Below are positions 6,495-12,174 of a DNA stretch of 12,174 bases, piece by piece. Within the stretch, counting starts at the first letter, position 1. Each line of letters begins with the position of its first letter. Under the pieces are notes generated by a model. The model made no database searches, was not told the origin of the DNA, and saw only the letters and a list, made by a program, of their open reading frames with translations. This stretch comes from Acidobacteriota bacterium. GTDB lineage: Bacteria > Acidobacteriota > Vicinamibacteria > Vicinamibacterales > 2-12-FULL-66-21. The stretch is taken from the NCBI GenBank assembly GCA_020200195.1, contig JAIVJE010000352.1, forward strand, positions 1,484 to 13,657, read 5' to 3'. Made by a program: the position numbers and the translations under genes.

Positions 6495-7463
6495 ATGGGT
6501 CAATCTTCGCCGGTCACCGTCATCATGAACGAGGCGTCAGGCGGCGCGGCGAGCCATCCCGACGTCGAGGCAGCCCTCGCCCGAGCGGGCCTCGACGCCC
6601 ATGTCGAACGTGTAAAGGGGGCCGAGGTTCGGGAAGCGGCGGAGCGCGCGGCAGCGAGCAGCCGCACGATGATAGCTGCAGGAGGTGACGGCACGGTATC
6701 CACGGTCGCGTCGGTGGCGATCCGGGTTGGCGCGGTCTTCGGGGTCATTCCGCTGGGGACCTTGAACCATTTCGCGCGCGACGCCGGCATCCCCACCAAC
6801 ATCGACGGGGCAGTCGCCGCCGTCGCCGCGGGGTGCACGCGCGCGCTGGACGTCGGCGATGTCAACGGCCGAACCTTTCTCAACAACGCGAGCCTCGGGA
6901 TTTACCCGCGCGTCGTGTGGGAGCGCGAGACGGCACGGTGCCGGGGCCGCGGCAAATGGACGGCATTCGCGCTCGCGCTCGCGCGAACGTGGCGCCGGTA
7001 TCCCACGGTCATGGTGCGCATGACGATCGGCGACGTGCACCTGTCGCGGCGAACGCCGTTCGTGTTCGTTGGCAACGGTGAGTACCGCACTGAGGGGCTT
7101 GGCCTCGGCACCCGAGCGTCGGTGGACAGCGGACGGCTGTCCATTTTCCTGGCACCGGAGTACGGACGCTTCGAGATCCTGACACTGCCGTTCCGCGCGA
7201 TGGCCGGGCGGCTGGCGCGCGATGTCAAGTTCGAGGCATTCGTTGACCGCGCGGTCGTCCTCGAGCCGTCGAGAGTGCCTTACAGGTGGTTCAGCACGCG
7301 GGATTCAGCACCTTCGGTGGCGGACGGCGAATTCCACCTAACGGATTCTGCGGAGTCCGCAGTCATGATCGCGATGGACGGCGAGCTCTCGAATGTCAAC
7401 GTTCCGCTGCGCTTCTCGGTTTTGCCGAAGGCGTTGCGCACGATCGTGCCGGAGGCCGGCTGA
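6495..7463 (+). CDS. Diacylglycerol kinase family lipid kinase (322 aa)
   Basis: A DAGK catalytic-domain protein (DgkB/YegS/sphingosine-kinase superfamily) that transfers phosphate from ATP to a lipid hydroxyl, probably at the inner face of the membrane. Visible motifs: a nucleotide-binding start VIMNEASGG (the family usually has N-P near here), AAGGDGTVSTV (residues 61-71) and IPLGTLNHFARDAGIP (85-100). The C-terminal lobe has FLNNASLGIYP and, near the end, MIAMDGEL followed by PLRFSVLPKALR. Between the strand ending near VVLEPS and MIAMDGEL there are about 25 residues more than I expect for this family. The start codon follows a weak GGGG, and a 6-bp hairpin (6454-6468) lies in the leader. 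It is followed after 5 nt by a metallophosphoesterase, so the two are almost certainly cotranscribed. The exact lipid substrate cannot be read from sequence. Confidence 0.92.
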   Translation: MGQSSPVTVIMNEASGGAASHPDVEAALARAGLDAHVERVKGAEVREAAERAAASSRTMIAAGGDGTVSTVASVAIRVGAVFGVIPLGTLNHFARDAGIPTNIDGAVAAVAAGCTRALDVGDVNGRTFLNNASLGIYPRVVWERETARCRGRGKWTAFALALARTWRRYPTVMVRMTIGDVHLSRRTPFVFVGNGEYRTEGLGLGTRASVDSGRLSIFLAPEYGRFEILTLPFRAMAGRLARDVKFEAFVDRAVVLEPSRVPYRWFSTRDSAPSVADGEFHLTDSAESAVMIAMDGELSNVNVPLRFSVLPKALRTIVPEAG

Positions 7464-7468
7464 CTCAC

Positions 7469-8290
7469 GTGCGAATCCTCGTGCATCTCTCCGATCTGCA
7501 CACCGGCCGCCTCGATCCGGATGTCGTCGCGCCGCTGGTTGCCAGCATCCGCGGCGTTCGCCCCGACCTCGTCGTCATCTCAGGCGACCTCACCCAGCGC
7601 GCAACGAAGACCCAGTTTCGGGAGGCGCGTGCCTTCATCGACGCGCTCGACGCACGCACGCTCACGATCCCCGGCAATCACGACGTGCCGCTGTGGAACC
7701 TCACCGCACGGTTCCTGACACCCCTCGAGCGGTACACGCGCTACATCACGGCTGATCTCGCGCCCGTGTACGAAGACGACGAGATGACCGTGGCGGGCGT
7801 GAACACGACGCGGTCGCTGACGTTGGGTGAAGGCCGCATCAGCATGCCGCAAGTGGACGCGCTCCTCGCGCGTCTCGCGCTATCTCCCCCCGACGCGACC
7901 CGGATCGTCGTCACTCACCATCCATTCGATCTGCCCCCTGGCGTACACGAGAAGCGGCTCCTCGGCCGGGCACAGATGGCCATGGCCAGGCTCGCCACGG
8001 CGGGGGCCGATCTGTTCCTGTCGGGCCACCTCCATCTGAGCCACGTCAGCCAATCGGCGGAGCGTTATCGGATCGCAGGACATTCCGCACTGATCGTGCA
8101 GGCGGGCACACTCTCGATGCGAGGACGTGGTGAGGAACCGTCCTTCAATATCCTGAGGCTCGAGCGTCGCCGCCTGACGCTGGATCGGTTCGTGTGGGAC
8201 CCGGCGAATCGTGATTTCGTCGAAGCGGCAGGCGGCGTGTACCAACGCGGGATTGACGGGTGGGCCGCAGACGGGACGAACGCGAAGTAG
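7469..8290 (+). CDS. Metallophosphoesterase, class III/CpdA-like (273 aa)
   Basis: A calcineurin-like dinuclear-metal phosphoesterase with the full motif set: HLSDLH (D9, H11), ISGDLTQ (D40), PGNHD (69-73 region), THHPFDLP (H150) and SGHLHLSH (H187, H189). Such enzymes hydrolyse phosphomonoesters or diesters, including cyclic nucleotides and lipid-sugar phosphates. There is no signal peptide, so it is cytosolic. The GTG at 7469 was chosen because the protein then begins directly at the first beta strand (VRILVHLSDLH), as in relatives. It lies 5 nt after the kinase stop, and GGAGG sits 13 nt upstream inside the kinase gene, suggesting translational coupling. An in-frame ATG at 7286 would add 61 residues that lie within the kinase gene and resemble nothing. 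Paired with a lipid kinase, it may act on a phosphorylated lipid or its headgroup; that link is inference. Confidence 0.9.
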   Translation: MRILVHLSDLHTGRLDPDVVAPLVASIRGVRPDLVVISGDLTQRATKTQFREARAFIDALDARTLTIPGNHDVPLWNLTARFLTPLERYTRYITADLAPVYEDDEMTVAGVNTTRSLTLGEGRISMPQVDALLARLALSPPDATRIVVTHHPFDLPPGVHEKRLLGRAQMAMARLATAGADLFLSGHLHLSHVSQSAERYRIAGHSALIVQAGTLSMRGRGEEPSFNILRLERRRLTLDRFVWDPANRDFVEAAGGVYQRGIDGWAADGTNAK

Positions 8291-8307
8291 CGGATGAACC
8301 GAAAGAC

Positions 8308-8334
8308 GAAGAGGCCGGCGGCGCCGGCCTCTTC
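8308..8334. terminator. Shared hairpin terminator between convergent genes
   Basis: GAAGAGGCCGGC (8308-8319) pairs perfectly with GCCGGCCTCTTC (8323-8334) around a 3-nt loop. The stem is 12 bp, very stable and almost symmetric, lying 17 nt after the metallophosphoesterase stop and 8 nt before the BON lipoprotein stop on the other strand. No clear U-run follows on either strand. Position between two convergent stops makes a bidirectional terminator or 3'-end stabiliser the natural reading. Confidence 0.75.
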
Positions 8335-8342
8335 TGACCTGA

Positions 8343-8861
8343 CTAGCGGCCGACCGTCAAGTTATCAACGACGGACTTCACACCATCGGTGTCGCGCGCA
8401 ACCTGCACGGCGCGAGTCTTCTCGGCCGCGGAGGGCACCACACCGGTCAGCGTCACGACGTTATTCTTCGTATCGACGTTGATCTTCAACCCGGCAATCG
8501 ACGTGTCAGCCAGGAACTTGGTCTTCACCTTGGCTGTGAGCGCGGCGTCCTCGGTCGACTCGCCGGCGCCTCGAGCCGCCTCGCCCGCACGCTGCTGAGC
8601 GGCATCGTCAATGCCTCCGGTGGGTGTAACACCGGCCGACACTGTCAGCTGGTCGACAACGTTGCGAACCCCATCAGTTCCACGGGCCAGCTCGACCGCT
8701 CGTGTTTTCGCGGCGGGGGTGTCCACGGCGCCAAGCAGGGTCACCACACCTTCCTTCGTGTCGACATCGATTCGATAGGCCTTGACCAAATCATCCGCGG
8801 CCAGCTTGGTCTTTACGGCGGTCGTGATCCCCGGATCAGACGCCGCGCACGCCGCCAGCAT
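8343..8861 (-). CDS. Two-BON-domain lipoprotein, signal peptide missing (172 aa)
   Basis: Two BON domains of the OsmY type, residues about 12-74 and 108-170, are clearly a duplication: VKTKLAADD versus VKTKFLADT, and TRAVELARGTDGVRNVVD versus TRAVQVARDTDGVKSVVD. A linker rich in Ala, Gly and Gln separates them. Relatives are periplasmic or outer-membrane lipoproteins that protect the envelope under stress. The reading frame begins MLAACAAS, which is exactly a lipobox (LAAC) without the preceding charged and hydrophobic signal region. No Shine-Dalgarno stands before this ATG, and 49 nt overlap the end of the reductase gene in another frame. The 5' end therefore looks lost in the same event that truncated the reductase. 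As it stands the product should not be exported. Domain call is firm; status is a probable 5'-truncated gene. Confidence 0.85.
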   Translation of the reverse strand: MLAACAASDPGITTAVKTKLAADDLVKAYRIDVDTKEGVVTLLGAVDTPAAKTRAVELARGTDGVRNVVDQLTVSAGVTPTGGIDDAAQQRAGEAARGAGESTEDAALTAKVKTKFLADTSIAGLKINVDTKNNVVTLTGVVPSAAEKTRAVQVARDTDGVKSVVDNLTVGR

Positions 8862-9331
8862 GCGAACTCGTCGTCGCCCGCCACGAGGATGGCGTGGCGG
8901 TCGGCAACTGGAAGGTCGGGCCGCGCGCGTTCAGCGAGGTGCTTGAACCAGATCGTGTTGAAGGCTTTGACCAGACGCGCGCCAGGCAGTCTTTTTTGGG
9001 TCTCTTCGCTGGACGTGGACGGACCGAAGTCGATGACACTGCCGTCTCTGGCATAGGGATTCATGGCGTCGATGACGATCTTGCCGGCGACGGCGTCGGC
9101 GGGCGGGAGGGCGTCGGGCAAACGCCACGGGACGGCCAGCAGCACCACTTCCGCCCAGCGTGCGGCATCGGCGACAGTCATCGCCTGCGCCCGAGGACCG
9201 AGCTCGGCGACAAGTGGTTCCAGCGACTGCGGCCCGCGCGAGTTGCTGAGAGCGACGTCGTATCCAGCGTCGATGAACCGGCGAGCGGCCGTCGCCCCGA
9301 TCTTGCCGGCGCCGATGATCCCAATCTTCAT
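8813..9331 (-). CDS. NADPH-dependent F420 reductase-like oxidoreductase, C-terminally truncated
   Basis: The N-terminus is a Rossmann fold (MKIGIIGAGKIGATAARRF) followed by SNSRGPQSL, which in this family reads the NADP 2'-phosphate. DAARWAEVVLLAVPW, GKIVIDAMNPY and LVKAFNTIWFKHL complete the NADP-oxidoreductase/F420-dependent pattern. These enzymes move hydride between NADP(H) and a second cofactor or substrate; many bacterial members have no proven substrate. Homology appears to stop at residue 155 (LVAGDDE); the last 17 residues (FACWRRARRLIRGSRPP) are the out-of-frame reading of the BON lipoprotein start. Family members run to about 200-215 residues, so some 50-60 residues are missing. 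The ATG at 9331 has no clear ribosome binding site but lies 18 nt after the metallothionein stop, fitting coupled translation. Probably a non-functional remnant unless the assembly is wrong. Confidence 0.82.
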   Translation of the reverse strand: MKIGIIGAGKIGATAARRFIDAGYDVALSNSRGPQSLEPLVAELGPRAQAMTVADAARWAEVVLLAVPWRLPDALPPADAVAGKIVIDAMNPYARDGSVIDFGPSTSSEETQKRLPGARLVKAFNTIWFKHLAERARPDLPVADRHAILVAGDDEFACWRRARRLIRGSRPP

Positions 9332-9349
9332 ACTGCCGCGGCCGGGATG

Positions 9350-9496
9350 CTATCGGCAGTCGATATGCTGACAGCCGCAGCGCAGCTCCGTCATCCCGCG
9401 CGCTTCTTTGCAGTGCTCGCTGCAGTATTTTCCGTAGGGTCCTTTCGGCTCGACGATGCAGTTACAGCCGGGGTGCGCACACTTTTGATCGGCCAT
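9350..9496 (-). CDS. Bacterial metallothionein-like protein (48 aa)
   Basis: A 48-aa protein with eight Cys (6, 11, 13, 25, 29, 40, 42, 47) and His at 8, 28 and 44. The pattern CAHPGCNCIV...YGKYCSEHC...RCGCQHIDC is that of the SmtA-like bacterial metallothioneins, which hold Zn2+ or Cd2+ in a thiolate/imidazole cluster and carry a small zinc-finger-like knuckle (YCSEHC). SmtA itself has nine Cys, so this one may bind slightly less metal. The ATG at 9496 was chosen because AGGAGG (CCTCCT at 9501-9506 on the plus strand) stands 4 nt upstream; the longer reading from 9544 adds 16 residues with no such site. First gene of a minus-strand operon with the reductase and BON genes. I do not see an SmtB/ArsR-type operator in the divergent 116-nt region. 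Confidence 0.85.
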   Translation of the reverse strand: MADQKCAHPGCNCIVEPKGPYGKYCSEHCKEARGMTELRCGCQHIDCR

Positions 9497-9612
9497 AAGA
9501 CCTCCTGCTGCGCTCAGCCTGACGATTACGCCTGTCCAATGCAAGTAAGAATACCTCCGGCCAAGCGGACCTGAGGTTGCATCTGCCCACAGCGAAACAA
9601 CCAGGAGACATC

Positions 9613-10569
9613 ATGCAAGCATATGGCGTCCGTGGCAGTTTGGATCCGGAGCGGCCCCTCGAATACGCGCCGGACGTGCTCCGTATCGCGACCGGCATCG
9701 TGAATACGTACCTGATCGGCGAAAATGACCACTGGGTGCTTCTCGATACGGGCATCGCGGGCTTTGGACGGATGATCCGGCGTGGGGCGGAAGCGCGATT
9801 CGGCGTAGGAACCCGGCCTGCCGCGATCATCCTGACGCACGGGCATTTCGACCACGCCGGCAATGCCGACGCCCTCGCCGCTGAGTGGAACGCACCCGTC
9901 TATGCTCACCCGCTCGAGCTACCTTACCTGAACGGTCAATCCGACTACCCGCCACCCGATCCAACCGTGGGCGGTGCGATGGCGTTTATGTCGCGCGCCT
10001 ATCCACACCGTGGACGAAAACTGTCCAGCGACGTGAGGCCGCTCGAGGATGGGGTTCCAGGTCTGCCGGACTGGCGCTGGCTGCACACCCCGGGATCTAC
10101 TGCGGGGCATATTTCGCTGTTTCGTGAGGTCGATCGCCTGTTGCTCGCCGGCGATGCAATGGCGACGATGAATCTGGATTCGTGGGTCGAGCAGGTGAGG
10201 CGGACGCCCGAGCCTGCCAATCCGCCGGCGCCGCTGACAACCGACTGGGAGGCCGCGCGGCGGAGTGTAGAAAAGCTGGCGGCACTCGGGCCGCAGGCAA
10301 TTGGTGCGGGCCACGGGCTGCCGCTGGCCGGCGAAGGGCTCCCGGACGTGCTGGCGGATTTCGCAGCGACGTTCACGGCGCCCGCCCGGGGCCGCTACGC
10401 TGTGGCGCCGGCATATGCTGGCCCGTCCGGCGTCGAATGGATTCCACCGCCGGTGCCCGATCCCTTCCCGCGTCAGGCCGCCGGAGCGGCGCTGGTGGCG
10501 TTCGGCGTCTGGGGTCTGGCGGCAGCTGCGCGCCGCGGCACGAGCCGTCGGCGTGTGCGGCCGGCATGA
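9613..10569 (+). CDS. MBL-fold metallo-hydrolase with C-terminal membrane segment (318 aa)
   Basis: A metallo-beta-lactamase-fold hydrolase. The metal site is intact: THGHFDHAG (H76, H78, D80, H81), TPGSTAGHISLF (H166), LLAGDAMA (D181) and a distal His in GAGHGLPLAG. Such proteins use one or two Zn/Fe ions to hydrolyse thioesters, esters, lactones or similar bonds; the substrate is not evident. After the catalytic domain comes a Pro-rich stretch (about 264-286) and then a hydrophobic segment, AAGAALVAFGVWGLAAAA (289-306), ending in the basic tail RRGTSRRRVRPA. This would anchor the protein to the membrane by its C-terminus. The ATG at 9613 has AGGAGA 4 nt upstream; an in-frame ATG at 9577 adds 12 residues and no better site. 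Divergent from the metallothionein operon and 62 nt before the pseudoprotease gene. Confidence 0.9.
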   Translation: MQAYGVRGSLDPERPLEYAPDVLRIATGIVNTYLIGENDHWVLLDTGIAGFGRMIRRGAEARFGVGTRPAAIILTHGHFDHAGNADALAAEWNAPVYAHPLELPYLNGQSDYPPPDPTVGGAMAFMSRAYPHRGRKLSSDVRPLEDGVPGLPDWRWLHTPGSTAGHISLFREVDRLLLAGDAMATMNLDSWVEQVRRTPEPANPPAPLTTDWEAARRSVEKLAALGPQAIGAGHGLPLAGEGLPDVLADFAATFTAPARGRYAVAPAYAGPSGVEWIPPPVPDPFPRQAAGAALVAFGVWGLAAAARRGTSRRRVRPA

Positions 10570-10610
10570 GTGGCTTCACCTCCCCATCCGGGTGATCCGG
10601 AAGGGACGGG

Positions 10611-10631
10611 GCCCGCGGCACAATCGCGGGC
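10611..10631 (+). promoter_or_regulatory. GC hairpin abutting the start codon of the pseudoprotease gene
   Basis: GCCCGCG (10611-10617) pairs perfectly with CGCGGGC (10625-10631) around GCACAAT, and the ATG follows at once at 10632. In mRNA this 7-bp all-GC stem would cover the place where a ribosome binding site should be; none is seen otherwise except a GGAAGGGACGGGG run just before the stem. It could limit translation unless opened by coupling or a trans factor. Chance in GC-rich DNA is possible. Confidence 0.4.
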
Positions 10632-11531
10632 ATGCCGAACCTTACGCTTGCTGCCTTTTCGGACGAACTCGCAGACCGCGTTGCCGCGAGCGGTGCGTCC
10701 GTCGTCCAGGTCTTCAACACACGGCGTCCTGTCAGCGGAGTCGCACACGGCGCCGACACTGTCATTACCACTGCGCGCGCCATCGGTCGCGGAGATGGGC
10801 TCCGCGTACGACTCCCGGATGGTGTGAGCCTCGAGGCCGATCTCGCTGGGTGGGACCCTGCAACGGGTCTCGCGGTATTGCGCACGCGCGGCGCCATGAA
10901 CGTGGCGATGCCGACGATCGCCGACGCCGAGCCGCGAGCCGGCCACAGCGTGGTAGCGCTCGCGCGGTCATGGAGCAACGCTGTGACGGCGAGCGCAGGG
11001 ATCGTCGCTGTCGTCGGTGGTCCACTGCGGACCGGCCGCCGACATCAAATCGCCCGCGTCTTCCGGATCACCGCGTCGATGCACGAAGGGTTCGCAGGAG
11101 GGGGCGTGTTCGACGCGTCGGGTCGGTTGACCGGAATTGCCACGGCCGCCGTCATTCGCGGGTTCGGTGTGGCGATTCCCGCCGCTATCGCCTGGGCTTC
11201 TGCCACACAAGTGCTCGCCGCCGGCACACCGCGGCGCGGTTTCGTTGGTCTCGCGGTACATCCCGTGGAACTGCCGGCATCGCAGCGACCGGAAGGCCGC
11301 GAACGCGCGTTGCTTGTCGTCGGAGTGACGTCAGCCAGCCCAGCGGATGCCGCCGGCGTCATGGTCGGTGACGTGTTGCTCGATGTCGACGGGCATGCGA
11401 CGGAGATCGCAGACGATCTGCTGGATCTCCTCGCAGATCGTCGCGTCGGGCAGCAAATCACCGCCCGGACCCTTCGCGCGGGCGTCGTGCGCCAGGTGTC
11501 GCTTACGATCGCTGAGCGGGGCCAAGGCTGA
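10632..11531 (+). CDS. HtrA/DegP-like pseudoprotease with PDZ domain (299 aa)
   Basis: The layout is that of an S1C serine protease: a trypsin-like double barrel (about 20-195) followed by one PDZ domain (about 205-295, with FVGLAV, VTSASPADAAGVMVGDVLLDVDG). All three triad positions are replaced. The usual TNAHVV is TTARAI (R49 for His), DPxTDLAVL is DPATGLAVL (G79 for Asp), and GNSGGP is GFAGGG (A155 for Ser). The fold-defining glycines and barrel strands are kept and the frame is open, so it looks maintained rather than decaying. No signal peptide or membrane helix is seen, so it should act in the cytoplasm, unlike normal HtrA. The likely role is peptide or protein binding through the PDZ and dead active site. 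A LuxR-type regulator follows 37 nt later, suggesting a shared operon. Confidence 0.88.
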   Translation: MPNLTLAAFSDELADRVAASGASVVQVFNTRRPVSGVAHGADTVITTARAIGRGDGLRVRLPDGVSLEADLAGWDPATGLAVLRTRGAMNVAMPTIADAEPRAGHSVVALARSWSNAVTASAGIVAVVGGPLRTGRRHQIARVFRITASMHEGFAGGGVFDASGRLTGIATAAVIRGFGVAIPAAIAWASATQVLAAGTPRRGFVGLAVHPVELPASQRPEGRERALLVVGVTSASPADAAGVMVGDVLLDVDGHATEIADDLLDLLADRRVGQQITARTLRAGVVRQVSLTIAERGQG

Positions 11532-11568
11532 TCGGGACGCCGCCCGCCACGGCAGCGTCTTTACGGAT

Positions 11569-11949
11569 ATGCGGTTCGTCCTTGTGGGGCCGCCGTCACG
11601 GCGTCAGCGTCTCCGTGCGAACCTGCCGGACAGTATCGATGTCGTCGGCGAAGCGCCCACCATGAGCGCCGCCCGGGCGCTTGGGGTGGATCCTGACGCG
11701 TACCTGGTTGCGGCCGCCGTCACCCCAGAGGACGGCGCAGAAGTGCTCGTTGAAGCGCTCACGCCCAGAGAGACTCAAGTTCTGGAGCTCGTAGCCGACG
11801 GCCGCGGAAACAAGGCGATTGCCGTCAGGCTCGGCGTGAGCGATGAGACGGTGAAATTCCACCTGGGATCCGTCTTCGGGAAACTCGGTGCTTCGAACCG
11901 TACCGACGCCGTCCGTCAAGCGCTCAGACGCGGACTGGTACCGCTGTAA
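11569..11949 (+). CDS. Short LuxR/NarL-type transcriptional regulator without a complete receiver (126 aa)
   Basis: The C-terminal half (64-126) is a clear LuxR-type helix-turn-helix: LTPRETQVLELVADGRGNKA, IAVRLGVSDETVKFHLGSVF and KLGASNRTDAVRQAL. The N-terminal 60 residues start like a response-regulator receiver (MRFVLVGPPSRRQRLRANLP, then VVGEAPTMSAARAL) but lack the acidic pocket. The strand that should end in the phosphoacceptor Asp reads DAYLVAAAV, and the second half of the receiver is absent. A normal NarL protein is about 210 residues. It therefore probably binds DNA without phosphorylation control, perhaps as a constitutive dimer or through a partner. The ATG at 11569 gives the start typical of receiver domains; the Shine-Dalgarno is weak. 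Its stop lies 8 nt from the convergent gene's stop. Confidence 0.88.
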   Translation: MRFVLVGPPSRRQRLRANLPDSIDVVGEAPTMSAARALGVDPDAYLVAAAVTPEDGAEVLVEALTPRETQVLELVADGRGNKAIAVRLGVSDETVKFHLGSVFGKLGASNRTDAVRQALRRGLVPL

Positions 11950-11957
11950 TCTGTCAG

Positions 11958-12174
11958 TTACTTCGTCGGCATTGCCGGCAACGACAGGATCGCGGCACTA
12001 CTCGCGATGAGCCATCGATCGCCCTGCCGCACGAACGTGAGCAGGTACCGACCCTTCGACGGCGCCGCTCCACCGGTGACTTCGTACGTGCCTTCGCCGA
12101 CGTATACATCCCTGCCGACCGCTTTGCTCTGACCTTGCGTGATGGTGAGCGTCGACCCTTTCGCCGGTCCGGAC
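11958..12174 (-). CDS. NTF2/SnoaL-like (DUF4440-type) protein, C-terminal part
   Basis: The last 71 codons of a gene that enters from the right edge. The visible part has the strands of a cone-shaped NTF2-like fold: DVYVGEGTYEV, then GRYLLTFVRQGDRWLIAS and a short tail SLPAMPTK. The pattern TFVRQGDRWLIASSAAI is typical of the C-terminal two strands in DUF4440/SnoaL-like proteins of the SgcJ/YybH kind. These small proteins are ligand-binding or enzymatic and often exported; the missing N-terminus prevents a location call. It converges on the LuxR gene with 8 nt between stops and no separate terminator; a TTGCCGGCAA palindrome (11972-11981) lies inside its 3' end. The fold call is moderately sure; function is unknown. 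Confidence 0.7.
   Translation of the reverse strand, partial: SGPAKGSTLTITQGQSKAVGRDVYVGEGTYEVTGGAAPSKGRYLLTFVRQGDRWLIASSAAILSLPAMPTK

Noticed and set aside
9550..9576. Possible MerR-type operator (ACCTC ... GAGGT) between metallothionein and MBL genes
   Set aside because: Only 5-bp arms with a 15-nt gap and no neighbouring promoter with the long spacer expected for MerR regulators.
10301..11371. A 356-codon plus-strand open frame across the MBL and pseudoprotease genes
   Set aside because: Composition is Arg/Cys-rich with no recognisable motif, while the overlapping frames give clear MBL, S1C and PDZ motifs.
1..12174. tRNA, rRNA, CRISPR, insertion sequences, phage or defence genes
   Set aside because: No T-loop consensus with a cloverleaf, no regularly spaced repeats, no transposase or integrase motifs were found on either strand.

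Overview
The window is GC-rich, gene-dense bacterial chromosome with frequent strand switches and no rRNA, tRNA, CRISPR array or transposase that I can see. Gene content and protein style suggest a soil-type Acidobacteriota, perhaps class Vicinamibacteria: paired BON proteins, a DUF5996 protein, an HtrA-like pseudoprotease beside a short LuxR regulator, and small zinc-finger proteins. That placement is an inference from protein style, not from a marker gene.

Left part (1-1275): on the minus strand lie the 5' end of a MATE efflux pump, with a perfect 18-bp palindrome just upstream of its start, and a 53-aa zinc-ribbon-like protein. On the plus strand, behind an AT-rich tandem repeat, is a single-BON-domain protein. 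Centre-left (1356-5367): a complete phosphoenolpyruvate carboxylase (ppc) converges with a DUF5996 protein, and a UBP-type zinc-finger protein diverges from that. Centre (5447-8334): an O-methyltransferase broken by an internal deletion/frameshift is followed by a two-gene operon of a diacylglycerol-kinase-family lipid kinase and a metallophosphoesterase. This operon ends at a strong 12-bp hairpin shared with the convergent genes to its right.

Right part (8343-12174): a minus-strand operon runs metallothionein, NADP/F420-type reductase, two-BON lipoprotein. The last two are joined by an apparent deletion that removed the reductase 3' end and the BON signal peptide. Diverging from it is an MBL-fold hydrolase with a C-terminal membrane segment. 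Then come an HtrA-like protein in which all three catalytic residues are replaced and a 126-aa LuxR-type regulator without a working receiver domain. The window ends in the 3' part of an NTF2/SnoaL-like gene on the minus strand.

Most worth a second look: the pseudoprotease plus receiver-less LuxR pair; the PEPC, which appears to have lost the lysine used for aspartate feedback; and two separate gene-breaking deletions about 2.7 kb apart (real decay or assembly error). I do not see a clear new defence or mobile system here.
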